Source: Acetobacteraceae bacterium (GTDB lineage Bacteria; Pseudomonadota; Alphaproteobacteria; Acetobacterales; Acetobacteraceae). From it: 39,272 nucleotides of DNA. A model generated the notes under the pieces. The model saw only the letters and a list, made by a program, of their open reading frames with translations, did no database searches and was not told the origin of the DNA. Below are positions 10,277 through 22,841 of this stretch, piece after piece (positions within the stretch are counted from its first letter, which is position 1; every line of letters begins with the position of its first letter). The DNA is taken from contig JADGHI010000002.1 of assembly GCA_019689515.1 (NCBI GenBank), positions 1 through 39,272 of the forward strand. Reading direction: 5' to 3'. Position numbers and translations under genes: made by a program.

Positions 10277-10296
10277 GCGCCGGCGGAGGCCGGCGC
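10277..10296. terminator. Strong hairpin in the dnaA-dnaN intergenic region
   Basis: Perfect 8-bp stem GCGCCGGC-GGAG-GCCGGCGC. Confidence 0.35.
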
Positions 10297-10403
10297 AGCT
10301 CTGCGGGCCCACCGGACGCACGCCAGCGCGACGTGGGATCGGGGAAGCATGGGGAGTCGGGGCGGAATCCCGGCTCCGGCGGCGTCGGGAAGATTCGGGT
10401 GCC

Positions 10404-11534
10404 ATGAAGTTCACTGTGGACCGGGCGGTGCTGCTCAAGGCGCTCGCGCATGTGCAGAGCGTGGTCGAGCGCCGCAACACCATCCCCATCCTTGCCAATG
10501 TCCTGCTCGAGGCGACCGCGGATGGCACGCTGCGCCTGACCGCGACCGACATGGAGATCGCCATCGTCGAGGAGGTCAAGGACGCGGCCATCGCCCAGCC
10601 CGGCCGCACCACCGCGCCGGCCGCCACCCTCTACGACATCGTGCGCAAGCTGCCCGAGGCAGCGAAGATCGAGCTTCAGCACGACGGAGGCGATTCGCCG
10701 CTGGCACTGCGCGCCGGCCGCTTCGCGACCTCGCTGATGGTCCTCCCGGTCGAGGACTTCCCCTCCATGACCGAGGGCAAGCTGCCGACCGTCTTCTCGC
10801 TCAAGGCCGGCGCGCTGCGCTCGCTGATTGACCGCACGCGCTTCGCTATCAGCACCGAGGAGACGCGCTACTACCTCAACGGCATCTACCTGCACGCGGG
10901 CGAGTCGGACGGGACGCCGGTGCTGCGCGCCGTCGCCACCGACGGCCATCGCCTGGCGCGCGTCGAGGAGCCGCTGCCGGACGGCGCCAAGGGCATGCCG
11001 GGCGTGATCGTGCCGCGCAAGACGGTGGGCGAGCTGCGCAAGCTCGCCGACGAGGCGCCGGACGAGATCGAGATCCGCCTCTCCGACACCAAGATCCAGT
11101 TCCGCATCGGCGCCGTCGCCCTGACCTCCAAGCTGATCGACGGCACCTTCCCCGAGTACGAACGGGTGATCCCGCGCAGCAACGACAAGGTGCTGCGCGT
11201 GGACAAGAAGGCGTTCGAGGATGCGGTCAACCGCGTCGCCGCGATCAGCACGGAGCGCTCGCGCCCCGTGAAGCTCTCGCTCGACCGCAACCACCTGCTG
11301 CTCTCCGCCGCCTCGCCCGAGCAGGGCCAGGCGCAGGAGGAGCTGGACGGCGAGGTGGTGCGCTACGACAACGGGCCGCTCGAGATCGGCTTCCAGGCCC
11401 GCTACCTCACCGACATTACCGGCCTGATCGACGGCGAGGTCGAGTTCCGCTTCGCCGACGGCTCCGCCCCGACCCTGGTGCAGGACGTGGCGAAGGCGGA
11501 CGCGCTCTTCGTGCTGATGCCAATGCGGGTGTGA
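10404..11534 (+). CDS. dnaN: DNA polymerase III subunit beta (sliding clamp)
   Basis: MKFTVDRAVLLKALAHVQSVVERRNTIPILANVLLEA; C-terminus LVQDVAKADALFVLMPMRV. Confidence 0.98.
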   Translation: MKFTVDRAVLLKALAHVQSVVERRNTIPILANVLLEATADGTLRLTATDMEIAIVEEVKDAAIAQPGRTTAPAATLYDIVRKLPEAAKIELQHDGGDSPLALRAGRFATSLMVLPVEDFPSMTEGKLPTVFSLKAGALRSLIDRTRFAISTEETRYYLNGIYLHAGESDGTPVLRAVATDGHRLARVEEPLPDGAKGMPGVIVPRKTVGELRKLADEAPDEIEIRLSDTKIQFRIGAVALTSKLIDGTFPEYERVIPRSNDKVLRVDKKAFEDAVNRVAAISTERSRPVKLSLDRNHLLLSAASPEQGQAQEELDGEVVRYDNGPLEIGFQARYLTDITGLIDGEVEFRFADGSAPTLVQDVAKADALFVLMPMRV

Positions 11535-11559
11535 GCGGCGCGCGGAAGTCCCGCGCCGC
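11535..11559. terminator. Probable bidirectional hairpin between convergent dnaN and Bug gene
   Basis: GCGGCGCG-CGGAAGTCC-CGCGCCGC inverted repeat between converging CDSs. Confidence 0.5.
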
Positions 11560-11572
11560 CCCCCGCCGAGGC

Positions 11573-12574
11573 TTACTCCCTGGGGATTCCCGCCTCCTCG
11601 ACGATGCGCGCCCATCGCGCGAGCTCGCGCGCGGTGAAGGCGCCGAGTTCCTCTGGCGTGCTGGTCGTCGAGGTCAGGCCCAGACCGGCCATGAAACGCT
11701 TCGCCTCCTCGCTCTCGCCGATGGCGACGATCACGCGGTTCAGCCGCTCGACGATCGGCGCCGGGGTGCGCGCCGGCATCCAGACCGCGTTCCAGGAGGC
11801 GAAGTCGTAGCCCTCGATGCCGCTCTCCTGCATCGTGGGCACGTCGGGCAGGAGGTCGATCCGCCGCGCCGTGGTGACGGCGAGCGCGCGGATCGTCCCG
11901 GCGCGCAGGTGCGGCACCGCGGGGCCGAGGTCCACCACCATGAACTGGATCCGCCCGCCGATCAGATCGGTCATCGCCGCCGGCGTGCCGCGGTAAGTGA
12001 CTTGCTCGGCCTGGATCCCCGTCGCCTTGGTCAGCAGGTGAGTCCCGCCGAGGCCGCCCGCATTGCCGATGCCGAAGTTGAGCTTCCCCGGGTTAGCCCG
12101 CGCGTAGGCGAGAAACTCCTGGAGGTTCCGCGCCGGGAAATCGGCCCGCACCAGCAGCGCCAGGGCGTTGATCGTCAGCATCGAAACCGGGGCGAAGTCG
12201 CGAATCGGGTCGAAGCCGGGCTCGCGCAGCACATTCGGATTCGCCGCGTGGGTGGAGACGGTGCCGAAGAACACGGTGTAGCCGTCCGGCGCCGCGCGGG
12301 CGGCGGCACGCGTGGCGATCACCCCGTTCGCCCCGCCCATGTTCTCGACCGGGAAGGGCTGGCCGAGGCTACGCGCCAGACGCTCGGAGTAGAAGCGGGC
12401 AAGGGTGTCGGTGCCGCTGCCAGCGGGGAACGCGACCAGGATGCGGACCGGCCGCGTCGGCCAGGCGGCTTCCTGTGCCGACGCTCCGGGTGATGCGACG
12501 AGCGGAAGCGTCAGCGCGCCGAGCGTGGAAAGGCAACGGCGCCGGGTCAGCGTGCAAGGTGACGTCATGGGCAT
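11573..12574 (-). CDS. Bug-family (TctC-type) substrate-binding protein
   Basis: TAT/Sec-like leader RRRCLSTLGALTLPLVASPGASAQ; WPTRPVRILVAFPAGSGTDTLARFYSERLARSLGQPFPVENMGGANGVIATRAAARAAPDGYT. Confidence 0.93.
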   Translation of the reverse strand: MPMTSPCTLTRRRCLSTLGALTLPLVASPGASAQEAAWPTRPVRILVAFPAGSGTDTLARFYSERLARSLGQPFPVENMGGANGVIATRAAARAAPDGYTVFFGTVSTHAANPNVLREPGFDPIRDFAPVSMLTINALALLVRADFPARNLQEFLAYARANPGKLNFGIGNAGGLGGTHLLTKATGIQAEQVTYRGTPAAMTDLIGGRIQFMVVDLGPAVPHLRAGTIRALAVTTARRIDLLPDVPTMQESGIEGYDFASWNAVWMPARTPAPIVERLNRVIVAIGESEEAKRFMAGLGLTSTTSTPEELGAFTARELARWARIVEEAGIPRE

Positions 12575-12748
12575 GGGCGTCCCTCCTCCTTCTGTTGACG
12601 GGCGCATCCTGGCAGCGTCAGGCGGGGGCGCACAGACGCCACGACACGACCGGCGCCCGGCCGGCGGGCGTCACTCCACGCTGGGCCGATCACCGGCAGC
12701 CAGGCCGCCTGCATTCCCGTCCGCCGGGCCGGCTGCTAAGCAACGACG

Positions 12749-16457
<3,709 letters not shown>

Positions 16458-16606
16458 CGACGGAGGACGGGCGGCGCTCGGTCATCCGCCTCCGCACATC
16501 CGCCCGCTTCGCCTCTCGACGGCGCGCGCTCGCCGCTCCAAACTCCGCCCCGTCAGCGGCCGGCGCGTGCCGTCGCCGCGCGAGGACGGAGGGGAGAGGA
16601 GCGCGT

Positions 16607-17062
16607 ATGCTCGAAGTGGAGAAGCCGGCCGACATGGCCGCCTATGTCGGCAAGAAGCTCGGCGTGAGCGAATGGTTCACGGTGGACCAGAAGACCATTG
16701 ACCTGTTCGCCGAGGCGACCGGCGACCACCAGTGGATCCACGTGGACGTGGAGCGGGCGAAGCGCGAGATGCCGGGCGGCAAGACCATCGCGCACGGCTA
16801 CCTGACGCTCTCCCTGCTGCCGCGCCTGACGAAGTCGATCTACCAGATCAAGAACCGCTCGCGCGGGATCAATTACGGCTCGAACAAGGTGCGCTTCACG
16901 GCGCCGGTCCCGGCCGGCTCGCGCGTCCGCCTGCACCTGACCCTCAAGGCCTGCGAGCCGATCAAGGGCGGGCAGCGCCTGACCTTCGAGAGCTCGATGG
17001 AGCTCGAAGGCAGCGATCGGCCGGTCCTGGTCGCCGAGACCTTGTCGCTGGCGTACGACTGA
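16607..17062 (+). CDS. MaoC-family dehydratase (hotdog fold)
   Basis: SEWFTVDQKTIDLFAEATGDHQWIHVDVERAKREMPGGKTIAHGYLTLSLLP. Confidence 0.92.
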   Translation: MLEVEKPADMAAYVGKKLGVSEWFTVDQKTIDLFAEATGDHQWIHVDVERAKREMPGGKTIAHGYLTLSLLPRLTKSIYQIKNRSRGINYGSNKVRFTAPVPAGSRVRLHLTLKACEPIKGGQRLTFESSMELEGSDRPVLVAETLSLAYD

Positions 17063-17069
17063 GGCCCCT

Positions 17070-17095
17070 GCCCTCCCCCGCTGCCGGGGGAGGGC
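17070..17095. repeat. Long perfect GC-rich inverted repeat (terminator or REP-like)
   Basis: GCCCTCCCCC-GCTGCC-GGGGGAGGGC, 10-bp perfect stem with 6-nt loop, between the MaoC and ThDP-enzyme genes. Confidence 0.6.
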
Positions 17096-17120
17096 TGAAG
17101 GCGGGTGGAGGGCCACAGCG

Positions 17121-18815
17121 ATGGAGCAGCAGCAGTCCGGTGCCACCATGACCGGCGCGGAGTTCCTGGCGCGAAGCATCGCCGCCTCCGGCCAGACGCA
17201 CGTCTTCTTCGTGGACGCAGTGCTGCGCCGGACGCTGCTCGCGCTGCACGGGCTCGGCGTGCAGGCGGTGCTGGCGCATACCGAGAAGGCCGCGGCCTAC
17301 ATGGCCGACGGTTATGCGCGCGTCTCCGGACGGCCGGGCCTCGTCGCGGCGCAGTCGGTCGGCGCGGCAAACCTCGCGGCCGGGCTGCAGGACGCCTATC
17401 TCGCCCGCACGCCGATCCTCGCGATGACGGGCCGGAAGGTGCCGGCGCACCAGCACCGCAACGCCTATCAGGAGGTGGCGCACGCGCCGCTCTTCGCTCC
17501 GGTCACCGCCTTCGGGGCCGACGTCGCGGACGCGGCCGACCTGCCGCGCGTGCTGCGCCAGGCCTGGGCGGCCTCGGTCGCCGTGCCGCCGCGCCCCGTG
17601 CACCTCGACCTGTTCGGCCTTCAGGCGGAGGTGGTCGAGACCGGCACCGTCGCCGCCACGAAGCCGCTCGACCTCTCCGCCCTGCGCGCGCCCGCCTATC
17701 GCGCAGGGCCCGATCTGGCCGCGGTCCGCGCCGCTGCCGCGACGCTGCGCGCGGTGCCGCGTGTCGCCATCGTCGCCGGCGACGGTGCCGCCCTCTCCGG
17801 CTGCGGCGCGGAACTGCTGGCGCTGGCCGATGCGCTGGCGGCGCCGCTCGCCACCTCGCTCGGCGCGCGCGGCCTCGTGCCGACGCGGCATCCCCTCTGC
17901 ATCGGCGTCGTCGGCAGCTACTCCGCCCCACCTGCCAATCGCGTCCTCGACGGCGCGGAGCTGGTGCTGTTCGTCGGTTGCGACACCGGCGACATGCTGA
18001 CCAACTACTGGCGCGTCCCCCGTCCGGGCACGCGCGTGATCCAGATCGACGCCGATCCGCTGGAGTTCGAGCGCAGCTACGCGACCGAGCACGCGCTGAT
18101 CGGCGACCCGCGCGCCGTGCTGCGCGCGCTGGCGGCGGAGATCGGCCGCCCGGACCGCGACCGGTCCTACCTCGCCGAGGCGCAGGCGGAACTCGCCGCC
18201 TGGCGCCGCGGGATCGCCCCGCGCCTCGCCAGCGACGCCGCGCCGATCGATCCGGCGCGCCTCTGTGCCGAGATCACCGCCGCGCTGCCGGAAGACGGCA
18301 TCCTCGTCGCCGACACCGGCTATTCCGGCATCTGGACCGGCACGCTGGTGGAGTTGAACGGCACGGGCCAGACCTATCTGCGCGCCGCCGGCTCGCTCGG
18401 CTGGTCCTTCCCCGCCGCACTCGGCGCGAAATGCGCCGCGCCGCACCGCAAGGTGGTGTGCTGGAGCGGTGACGGCGCCTTCTACTACCACCTCGCGGAG
18501 CTGGAGACCGCCCGGCGGCGCGGCATCGCCGTGGCGGTGGTGGTTAACAACAACTCCGGCTTCGGCCAGGGCTGGCCGAATCTGCGGCGGCTGGCCGGGA
18601 ACCGCCCCGACGCGGCGGAGGCGCTGCTGCGCTTCGGCCCGACCGACTTCACCGCGGTCGCGCGAAGCTTCGGCCTGCGCGGGATCCGGGTCGAGCGCGC
18701 GGAGCAGATCGCGCCCGCGCTGCGCGAGGCCATCGCCGCCGACGAAACGGTCGTCGTGGACGACGTCACCGACATCGAGGCCCGCGCGCCCGAAGCCTGG
18801 GCGCCGCCTTCGTAG
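17121..18815 (+). CDS. Thiamine-diphosphate-dependent enzyme (acetolactate synthase large-subunit-like)
   Basis: HTEKAAAYMADGYARVSGRPGLVAAQSVGAANLAAGL (ThDP pyrimidine domain with catalytic Glu); GDGAFYYHLAELETARRRGIAVAVVVNNNSGFGQG (GDG..NN motif). Confidence 0.9.
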   Translation: MEQQQSGATMTGAEFLARSIAASGQTHVFFVDAVLRRTLLALHGLGVQAVLAHTEKAAAYMADGYARVSGRPGLVAAQSVGAANLAAGLQDAYLARTPILAMTGRKVPAHQHRNAYQEVAHAPLFAPVTAFGADVADAADLPRVLRQAWAASVAVPPRPVHLDLFGLQAEVVETGTVAATKPLDLSALRAPAYRAGPDLAAVRAAAATLRAVPRVAIVAGDGAALSGCGAELLALADALAAPLATSLGARGLVPTRHPLCIGVVGSYSAPPANRVLDGAELVLFVGCDTGDMLTNYWRVPRPGTRVIQIDADPLEFERSYATEHALIGDPRAVLRALAAEIGRPDRDRSYLAEAQAELAAWRRGIAPRLASDAAPIDPARLCAEITAALPEDGILVADTGYSGIWTGTLVELNGTGQTYLRAAGSLGWSFPAALGAKCAAPHRKVVCWSGDGAFYYHLAELETARRRGIAVAVVVNNNSGFGQGWPNLRRLAGNRPDAAEALLRFGPTDFTAVARSFGLRGIRVERAEQIAPALREAIAADETVVVDDVTDIEARAPEAWAPPS

Positions 18816-19231
18816 CGGAGGCCATTCCTCGCAGCTGGACGCGCGCGCTCGCCGAGGCGGCGGAAGTGACCCCCGGCGCCTCGGACGGCGAAATTTGGCA
18901 CGAGCCGCCTTCCGGACCGACCGATCGTCCCAATCGCTCCATGGCACTGCGCCGACCTGGCGGCGCTGATGCCTCAACTTGCGGCTCCGCGCGACGCGGC
19001 CATCCGGCAATTCGACTGCCACGCCAAGCAATCGGCCGGAAACCGGAACCAAATCCAAAGAAAACTTAGCGACTCCGCTTCAATACGCACCAACAACGTA
19101 ATATGTTTTGCGGTAACGTTCTTACGAAGCACGTCGTCGCTGAATCCGCGCCATGTTTTTGTTTGAAAGAACTTGAATTCAACATTCCATATTGCGGATT
19201 GCATTTCGCGAAATTTTGGAGAATGGGGGGA

Positions 19232-19342
19232 TCAGTCTGCCATGGGCGCTGGATTTTCAGGGGACTCACGGGCGACGTTGTGATCGGCCTCGGCTGGCTG
19301 GGTGACGGCCCCGCCGATCTCCCGGACATCCGCATCCTTCAT
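19232..19342 (-). CDS. Candidate small protein of 36 aa (tentative)
   Basis: MKDADVREIGGAVTQPAEADHNVARESPENPAPMAD with strong SD (GAGGGGGAGGCGACG-ATG); no homology recognised. Confidence 0.2.
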   Translation of the reverse strand: MKDADVREIGGAVTQPAEADHNVARESPENPAPMAD

Positions 19343-19623
19343 CGTCGCCTCCCCCTCAATCGCCCGCTGCGCAGAGCGCATGCCCGAGCACCGCTGCGCC
19401 TCGGTCTCGCCGGAGGCGGGACTGGCCTGTCCCCGTTCTGCGATGAGCACATTCCGCGGACTTGCGAATGATCCGGGATGCAGAGATGGGTCCGCATGGC
19501 TCATCGCGCACGCGCGGGAACGCCGCGGCGGCCGCCAGTGGAGGTCGACGACGCATCCGCCGCTACCGGGCGCCTCCCGCTCACGGACGCTCCACGGCCG
19601 CGGCGAGTCGGCGGGCCTCAGCC

Positions 19624-21210
19624 TCAGTCCAGTGCCGCGTGAGCGCTGCCGCCGCTGCCGCCACCGCCCGTGCCCACGGGGCGCGCGGGCCGGCGCATCA
19701 GCAGGACCAGCACTGCGGTCGGGATCGAGAGCAGCAGCAGCAGCTTGAAATCATTCGCATAGGCCATGATCTGCGCCTGGCGCGTCACCTCCTCGTTCAG
19801 CAGCGCGGCGCCCGCGCCGGTGGAGGGATCCCAGAACCGCGCCACGCCGGGCAGCTCCATCATCCGGTTCAGCGGCGAGACTGCGCTGGCGATCTCCGCA
19901 TGCAGCACCTGGGTGTCACGTTGCAGCACCGCGATGGTCACCGAGATGCCGATCGCGCTGCCGATGTTGCGGACGAGGCTGGTCAGCGCCGTGCCGTCGG
20001 TGCGCAGCTCCGGCGGAAGGGTAGCGAAGGCCACCACCTGGAGCGGGATGAAGATGAAGCCGAGCCCGAAGCCCTGCGCCGCGGTGACCATCATGAGGTG
20101 CCAGCGGCTCACATCGGGCGTCCACCCCGTCATGTCGTAGAGCGACCACGCCACGATCGCGACCCCCACCAGCATCACGGCGCGCGGGTCCGCCCGGTCG
20201 GCCAGGCGGCCGGCGACCGTCATCGCCACCATGGTGCCGACGCCGCGCGGCGCCAGCAGCAGGCCGGAGTCGAACACCGGGTAGCCGCCCAGCGTCTGCA
20301 GGTAGGGCGCGAGCAGCGCCGCGGTGGAGAACAGGATCGCCCCCACCACGAACATCATCAGGCAGCCCGACAGGAAGTTGCGGTCCCTGAAGATCCGCGG
20401 CGGGATGAACGGCCGCTCCGCCGTCGCGAGGTGGACGGCGAAGAGGTAGAGGCCGAGCACGCCGAGCCCGGCCTCGACGACGATCTCGGTCGAGCCGAAC
20501 CAGTCCTTCGACTCGCCGCGGTCCAGCATCAGCTGCAGCGCGCCGACCCCGAGGCTGAGCACCGCGAAGCCGATCCAGTCGAAGCCCCGCGCCGCCGGCC
20601 GCCCCTCCTCCCGCATGAACAGGCTGAGGCCGAGGAAGGCGAGCACGCCGACCGGCAGGTTGACGTAGAACACCCATCGCCAGTTGTAGAACTCGGTCAG
20701 CCAGCCGCCGAGGGTGGGGCCGAGGATCGGGCCCAGCATGACCCCCATGCCCCAGACCGCCATCGCGGAACCGCGCCGCGCCGGCGGGTAGATGTCGAGC
20801 ATGGTGGACTGAGACAGCGGCACCAGCGCCGCGCCGAAGGCGCCCTGCAGCAGGCGGAACACCACCATCTGTTCCAGCGACTGCGCCGCGCCGCACAGCA
20901 CCGAGGCCGCCGTGAACCCGCCGACCGAAACCAGGAAGATCCGCTTGCGCCCGAACCGCGCGGCGAGCCAGCCCACAGGCGAGGTCATGATCGCCGCCGC
21001 CACGATGTAGGAGGTGAGGACCCAGGTGATCTGCTCCGGCGTGGCCGAGAGCGTGCCCTGCATGTAGGGCAGCGCCACATTGGCGATGGTGCCGTCGAGC
21101 GCCTGCATCAGCGTCGCCGCCATGGCGCAGACGGTGATGAGGCCGCGATGCGGCACCTCCAGGGCCGCCCCGGATGCCGCCGCCGCGGTGGGGGTCGTGG
21201 GGGTCGCCAT
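19624..21210 (-). CDS. DHA2-family MFS multidrug efflux permease (EmrB/QacA type)
   Basis: LDGTIANVALPYMQGTLSATPEQITWVLTSYIVAAAIMTSPVGWLAARFGRKRIF; GPTLGGWLTEFYNWRWVFYVNLPVG; many TM segments. Confidence 0.95.
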   Translation of the reverse strand: MATPTTPTAAAASGAALEVPHRGLITVCAMAATLMQALDGTIANVALPYMQGTLSATPEQITWVLTSYIVAAAIMTSPVGWLAARFGRKRIFLVSVGGFTAASVLCGAAQSLEQMVVFRLLQGAFGAALVPLSQSTMLDIYPPARRGSAMAVWGMGVMLGPILGPTLGGWLTEFYNWRWVFYVNLPVGVLAFLGLSLFMREEGRPAARGFDWIGFAVLSLGVGALQLMLDRGESKDWFGSTEIVVEAGLGVLGLYLFAVHLATAERPFIPPRIFRDRNFLSGCLMMFVVGAILFSTAALLAPYLQTLGGYPVFDSGLLLAPRGVGTMVAMTVAGRLADRADPRAVMLVGVAIVAWSLYDMTGWTPDVSRWHLMMVTAAQGFGLGFIFIPLQVVAFATLPPELRTDGTALTSLVRNIGSAIGISVTIAVLQRDTQVLHAEIASAVSPLNRMMELPGVARFWDPSTGAGAALLNEEVTRQAQIMAYANDFKLLLLLSIPTAVLVLLMRRPARPVGTGGGGSGGSAHAALD

Positions 21211-21227
21211 GGCCGGGCCGGCGCTCG

Positions 21228-22340
21228 TCAGAACAGGTCCGCCAGGGTCCGCTGGTGGCCGGTGTCAATGGTGGCGACCACGCTCATGCCGGCGCGCAGC
21301 GGCGGCGCGTCCGCTTCCGGCTCGACCCGCACGCGGACCGGGACGCGCTGCACCACCTTTACCCAGTTGCCGGAGGTATTCTGCGGCGGCAGCACAGAGA
21401 ACTGCGCGCCGGTCGCCGGGCTGATCGTCTCCACCACGCCGTGCCAAGTCCGCCCCGGATAGGCATCAACCGTGAAGGACACGGGATCGCCCGGCTTCAC
21501 CCAAGTGAGCTCGGTCTCCTTCGGATTGACCTCCACCCAGACCTGGCCGGTGCCGACGAGGCCGAAGGCGGGCGTGCCCGCCGCCAGATACTGGCCCGGC
21601 TGGAGGGACGCGACGCGGGTCACCACGCCATCGAAGGGCGCGCGGACCACCGAGCGCTCCAGCCGCCGCCGCGCCTCGGCCAGTTCCGCCGCGGCCTGCT
21701 GGTGGTCGGGGTGGTCCTCCGGCGCGACCTCCGGATTGCCGCCGAGGCGCGCGAGCTGCACCTGCGCCTGCTGCCGCAGCGCCTCGAGCTGCTGCTCCGC
21801 CTGCTGGAGCTGGAAGCGCGCCTGGTCGTAGTCGGCGCGGGAGACGGCATTGGTGCGGACGAGGTCAGCGTAGCGGTCGAAGCGCGACTGCGCCAGCCGC
21901 ACGGCCGCCTCCTGCGCGGCGACATCGCGCAGCATGCGCCGGTAGTCCTGCTTCATCGCCTCGATCGCGAGGTCGGTCTGGCGCAGCCTGGCCTCCGCCG
22001 CCGCGACGGCGAAGCGGAAGGGCGCAGCGTCAAGGCGGAACAGCACCTGGCCGGCCCGCACCTGCTGCCCCTCGCGTACCGGGACCTCCTGCACGATCCC
22101 GGGGACGTCCGTGGAGACCATGAGCAGGTCGGCATGGACATAGGCGTTGTCGGAAGAGACGTAGCGCCCGCCCGTGAGCCAGGCCCAGCCGCCGACCAGG
22201 GCGGCGAGCAGCACGCCGGCGAGCATCAGCCCGACGCGGAGGCGGCGGCGCCGGCGATCACGGTCGGGGCGGACGGGGATCGTGCGGTCGCCGGAATCGG
22301 CGCCGGCACGCGCGGCGGTCTGGACCGAGCCTTCAGGCAT
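21228..22340 (-). CDS. HlyD/EmrA-family periplasmic adaptor
   Basis: Single N-terminal TM then GGRYVSSDNAYVHADLLMVSTDVPGIVQEVPVREGQQVRAGQVLFRLDAAPF; VRAPFDGVVTRVASLQPGQYLAAGTPAFGLV. Confidence 0.95.
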   Translation of the reverse strand: MPEGSVQTAARAGADSGDRTIPVRPDRDRRRRRLRVGLMLAGVLLAALVGGWAWLTGGRYVSSDNAYVHADLLMVSTDVPGIVQEVPVREGQQVRAGQVLFRLDAAPFRFAVAAAEARLRQTDLAIEAMKQDYRRMLRDVAAQEAAVRLAQSRFDRYADLVRTNAVSRADYDQARFQLQQAEQQLEALRQQAQVQLARLGGNPEVAPEDHPDHQQAAAELAEARRRLERSVVRAPFDGVVTRVASLQPGQYLAAGTPAFGLVGTGQVWVEVNPKETELTWVKPGDPVSFTVDAYPGRTWHGVVETISPATGAQFSVLPPQNTSGNWVKVVQRVPVRVRVEPEADAPPLRAGMSVVATIDTGHQRTLADLF

Positions 22341-22358
22341 GGGGTGTGCCGGGCGGCC

Positions 22359-22814
22359 TCAGGCCGCCTCCTCCCGAGTGCGGATGCCGGCCAGCAGATT
22401 GGCCTTCATGCGGAGCAATGCCTCGACCACCCCTTCGACGACGGCGGGCTCGAGGCCGGCGGTGATCTCCTCGTGCAGCGCGGCGCGATAGTCCGCGATC
22501 TGGCGCAGGACGACGGAGGCAGCGGGCGTGAGGTACAGGCGCCAGACGCGCCGGTCGGCGGGATCGGCCCGGCGCTCGACGAGGCCCCGGGCCTGCAGAC
22601 GATCCAGGAGGCGGGCGACCGTGATCGGCTCCACCTCCAGCAGGGCGGCGAGGTCCTTCTGCGTCAGGCCGTCCTGCCGTTCCAGGCGGGCGAGGATGGC
22701 CCACTGGGCGCGGGTCATCCCGCCTTCCCGGGCCTGCCGGTCCGCATGGGTGCGCACGAGGCGCCCGACATCGGCGAGCAGGAACAGGAGGTCGCGATCG
22801 AGGTGGTGGGGCAT
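22359..22814 (-). CDS. MarR-family transcriptional regulator
   Basis: MTRAQWAILARLERQDGLTQKDLAALLEVEPITVARLLDRLQARGLVERRADPADRRVWRLYLT. Confidence 0.94.
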   Translation of the reverse strand: MPHHLDRDLLFLLADVGRLVRTHADRQAREGGMTRAQWAILARLERQDGLTQKDLAALLEVEPITVARLLDRLQARGLVERRADPADRRVWRLYLTPAASVVLRQIADYRAALHEEITAGLEPAVVEGVVEALLRMKANLLAGIRTREEAA

Positions 22815-22825
22815 GAGGGGCAGAA

Positions 22826-22841
22826 GATAAGCAACGTTATC
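22826..22841. promoter_or_regulatory. Candidate MarR operator
   Basis: GATAA-GCAACG-TTATC inverted repeat 12-27 nt upstream of the marR start codon. Confidence 0.5.

Noticed and set aside
16962-19058. 698-aa minus-strand ORF
   Set aside because: Antisense to the ThDP-enzyme gene; Arg/Gly/Ala-rich shadow translation without motifs.
19030-19230. Interpretation of the AT-rich island as oriC
   Set aside because: No TTATCCACA-type DnaA boxes recognised; AT-richness alone is insufficient, so kept only as an unexplained island.
19462-21462. 666-aa plus-strand ORF
   Set aside because: Antisense to the clear MFS permease; His/Arg-rich shadow frame.
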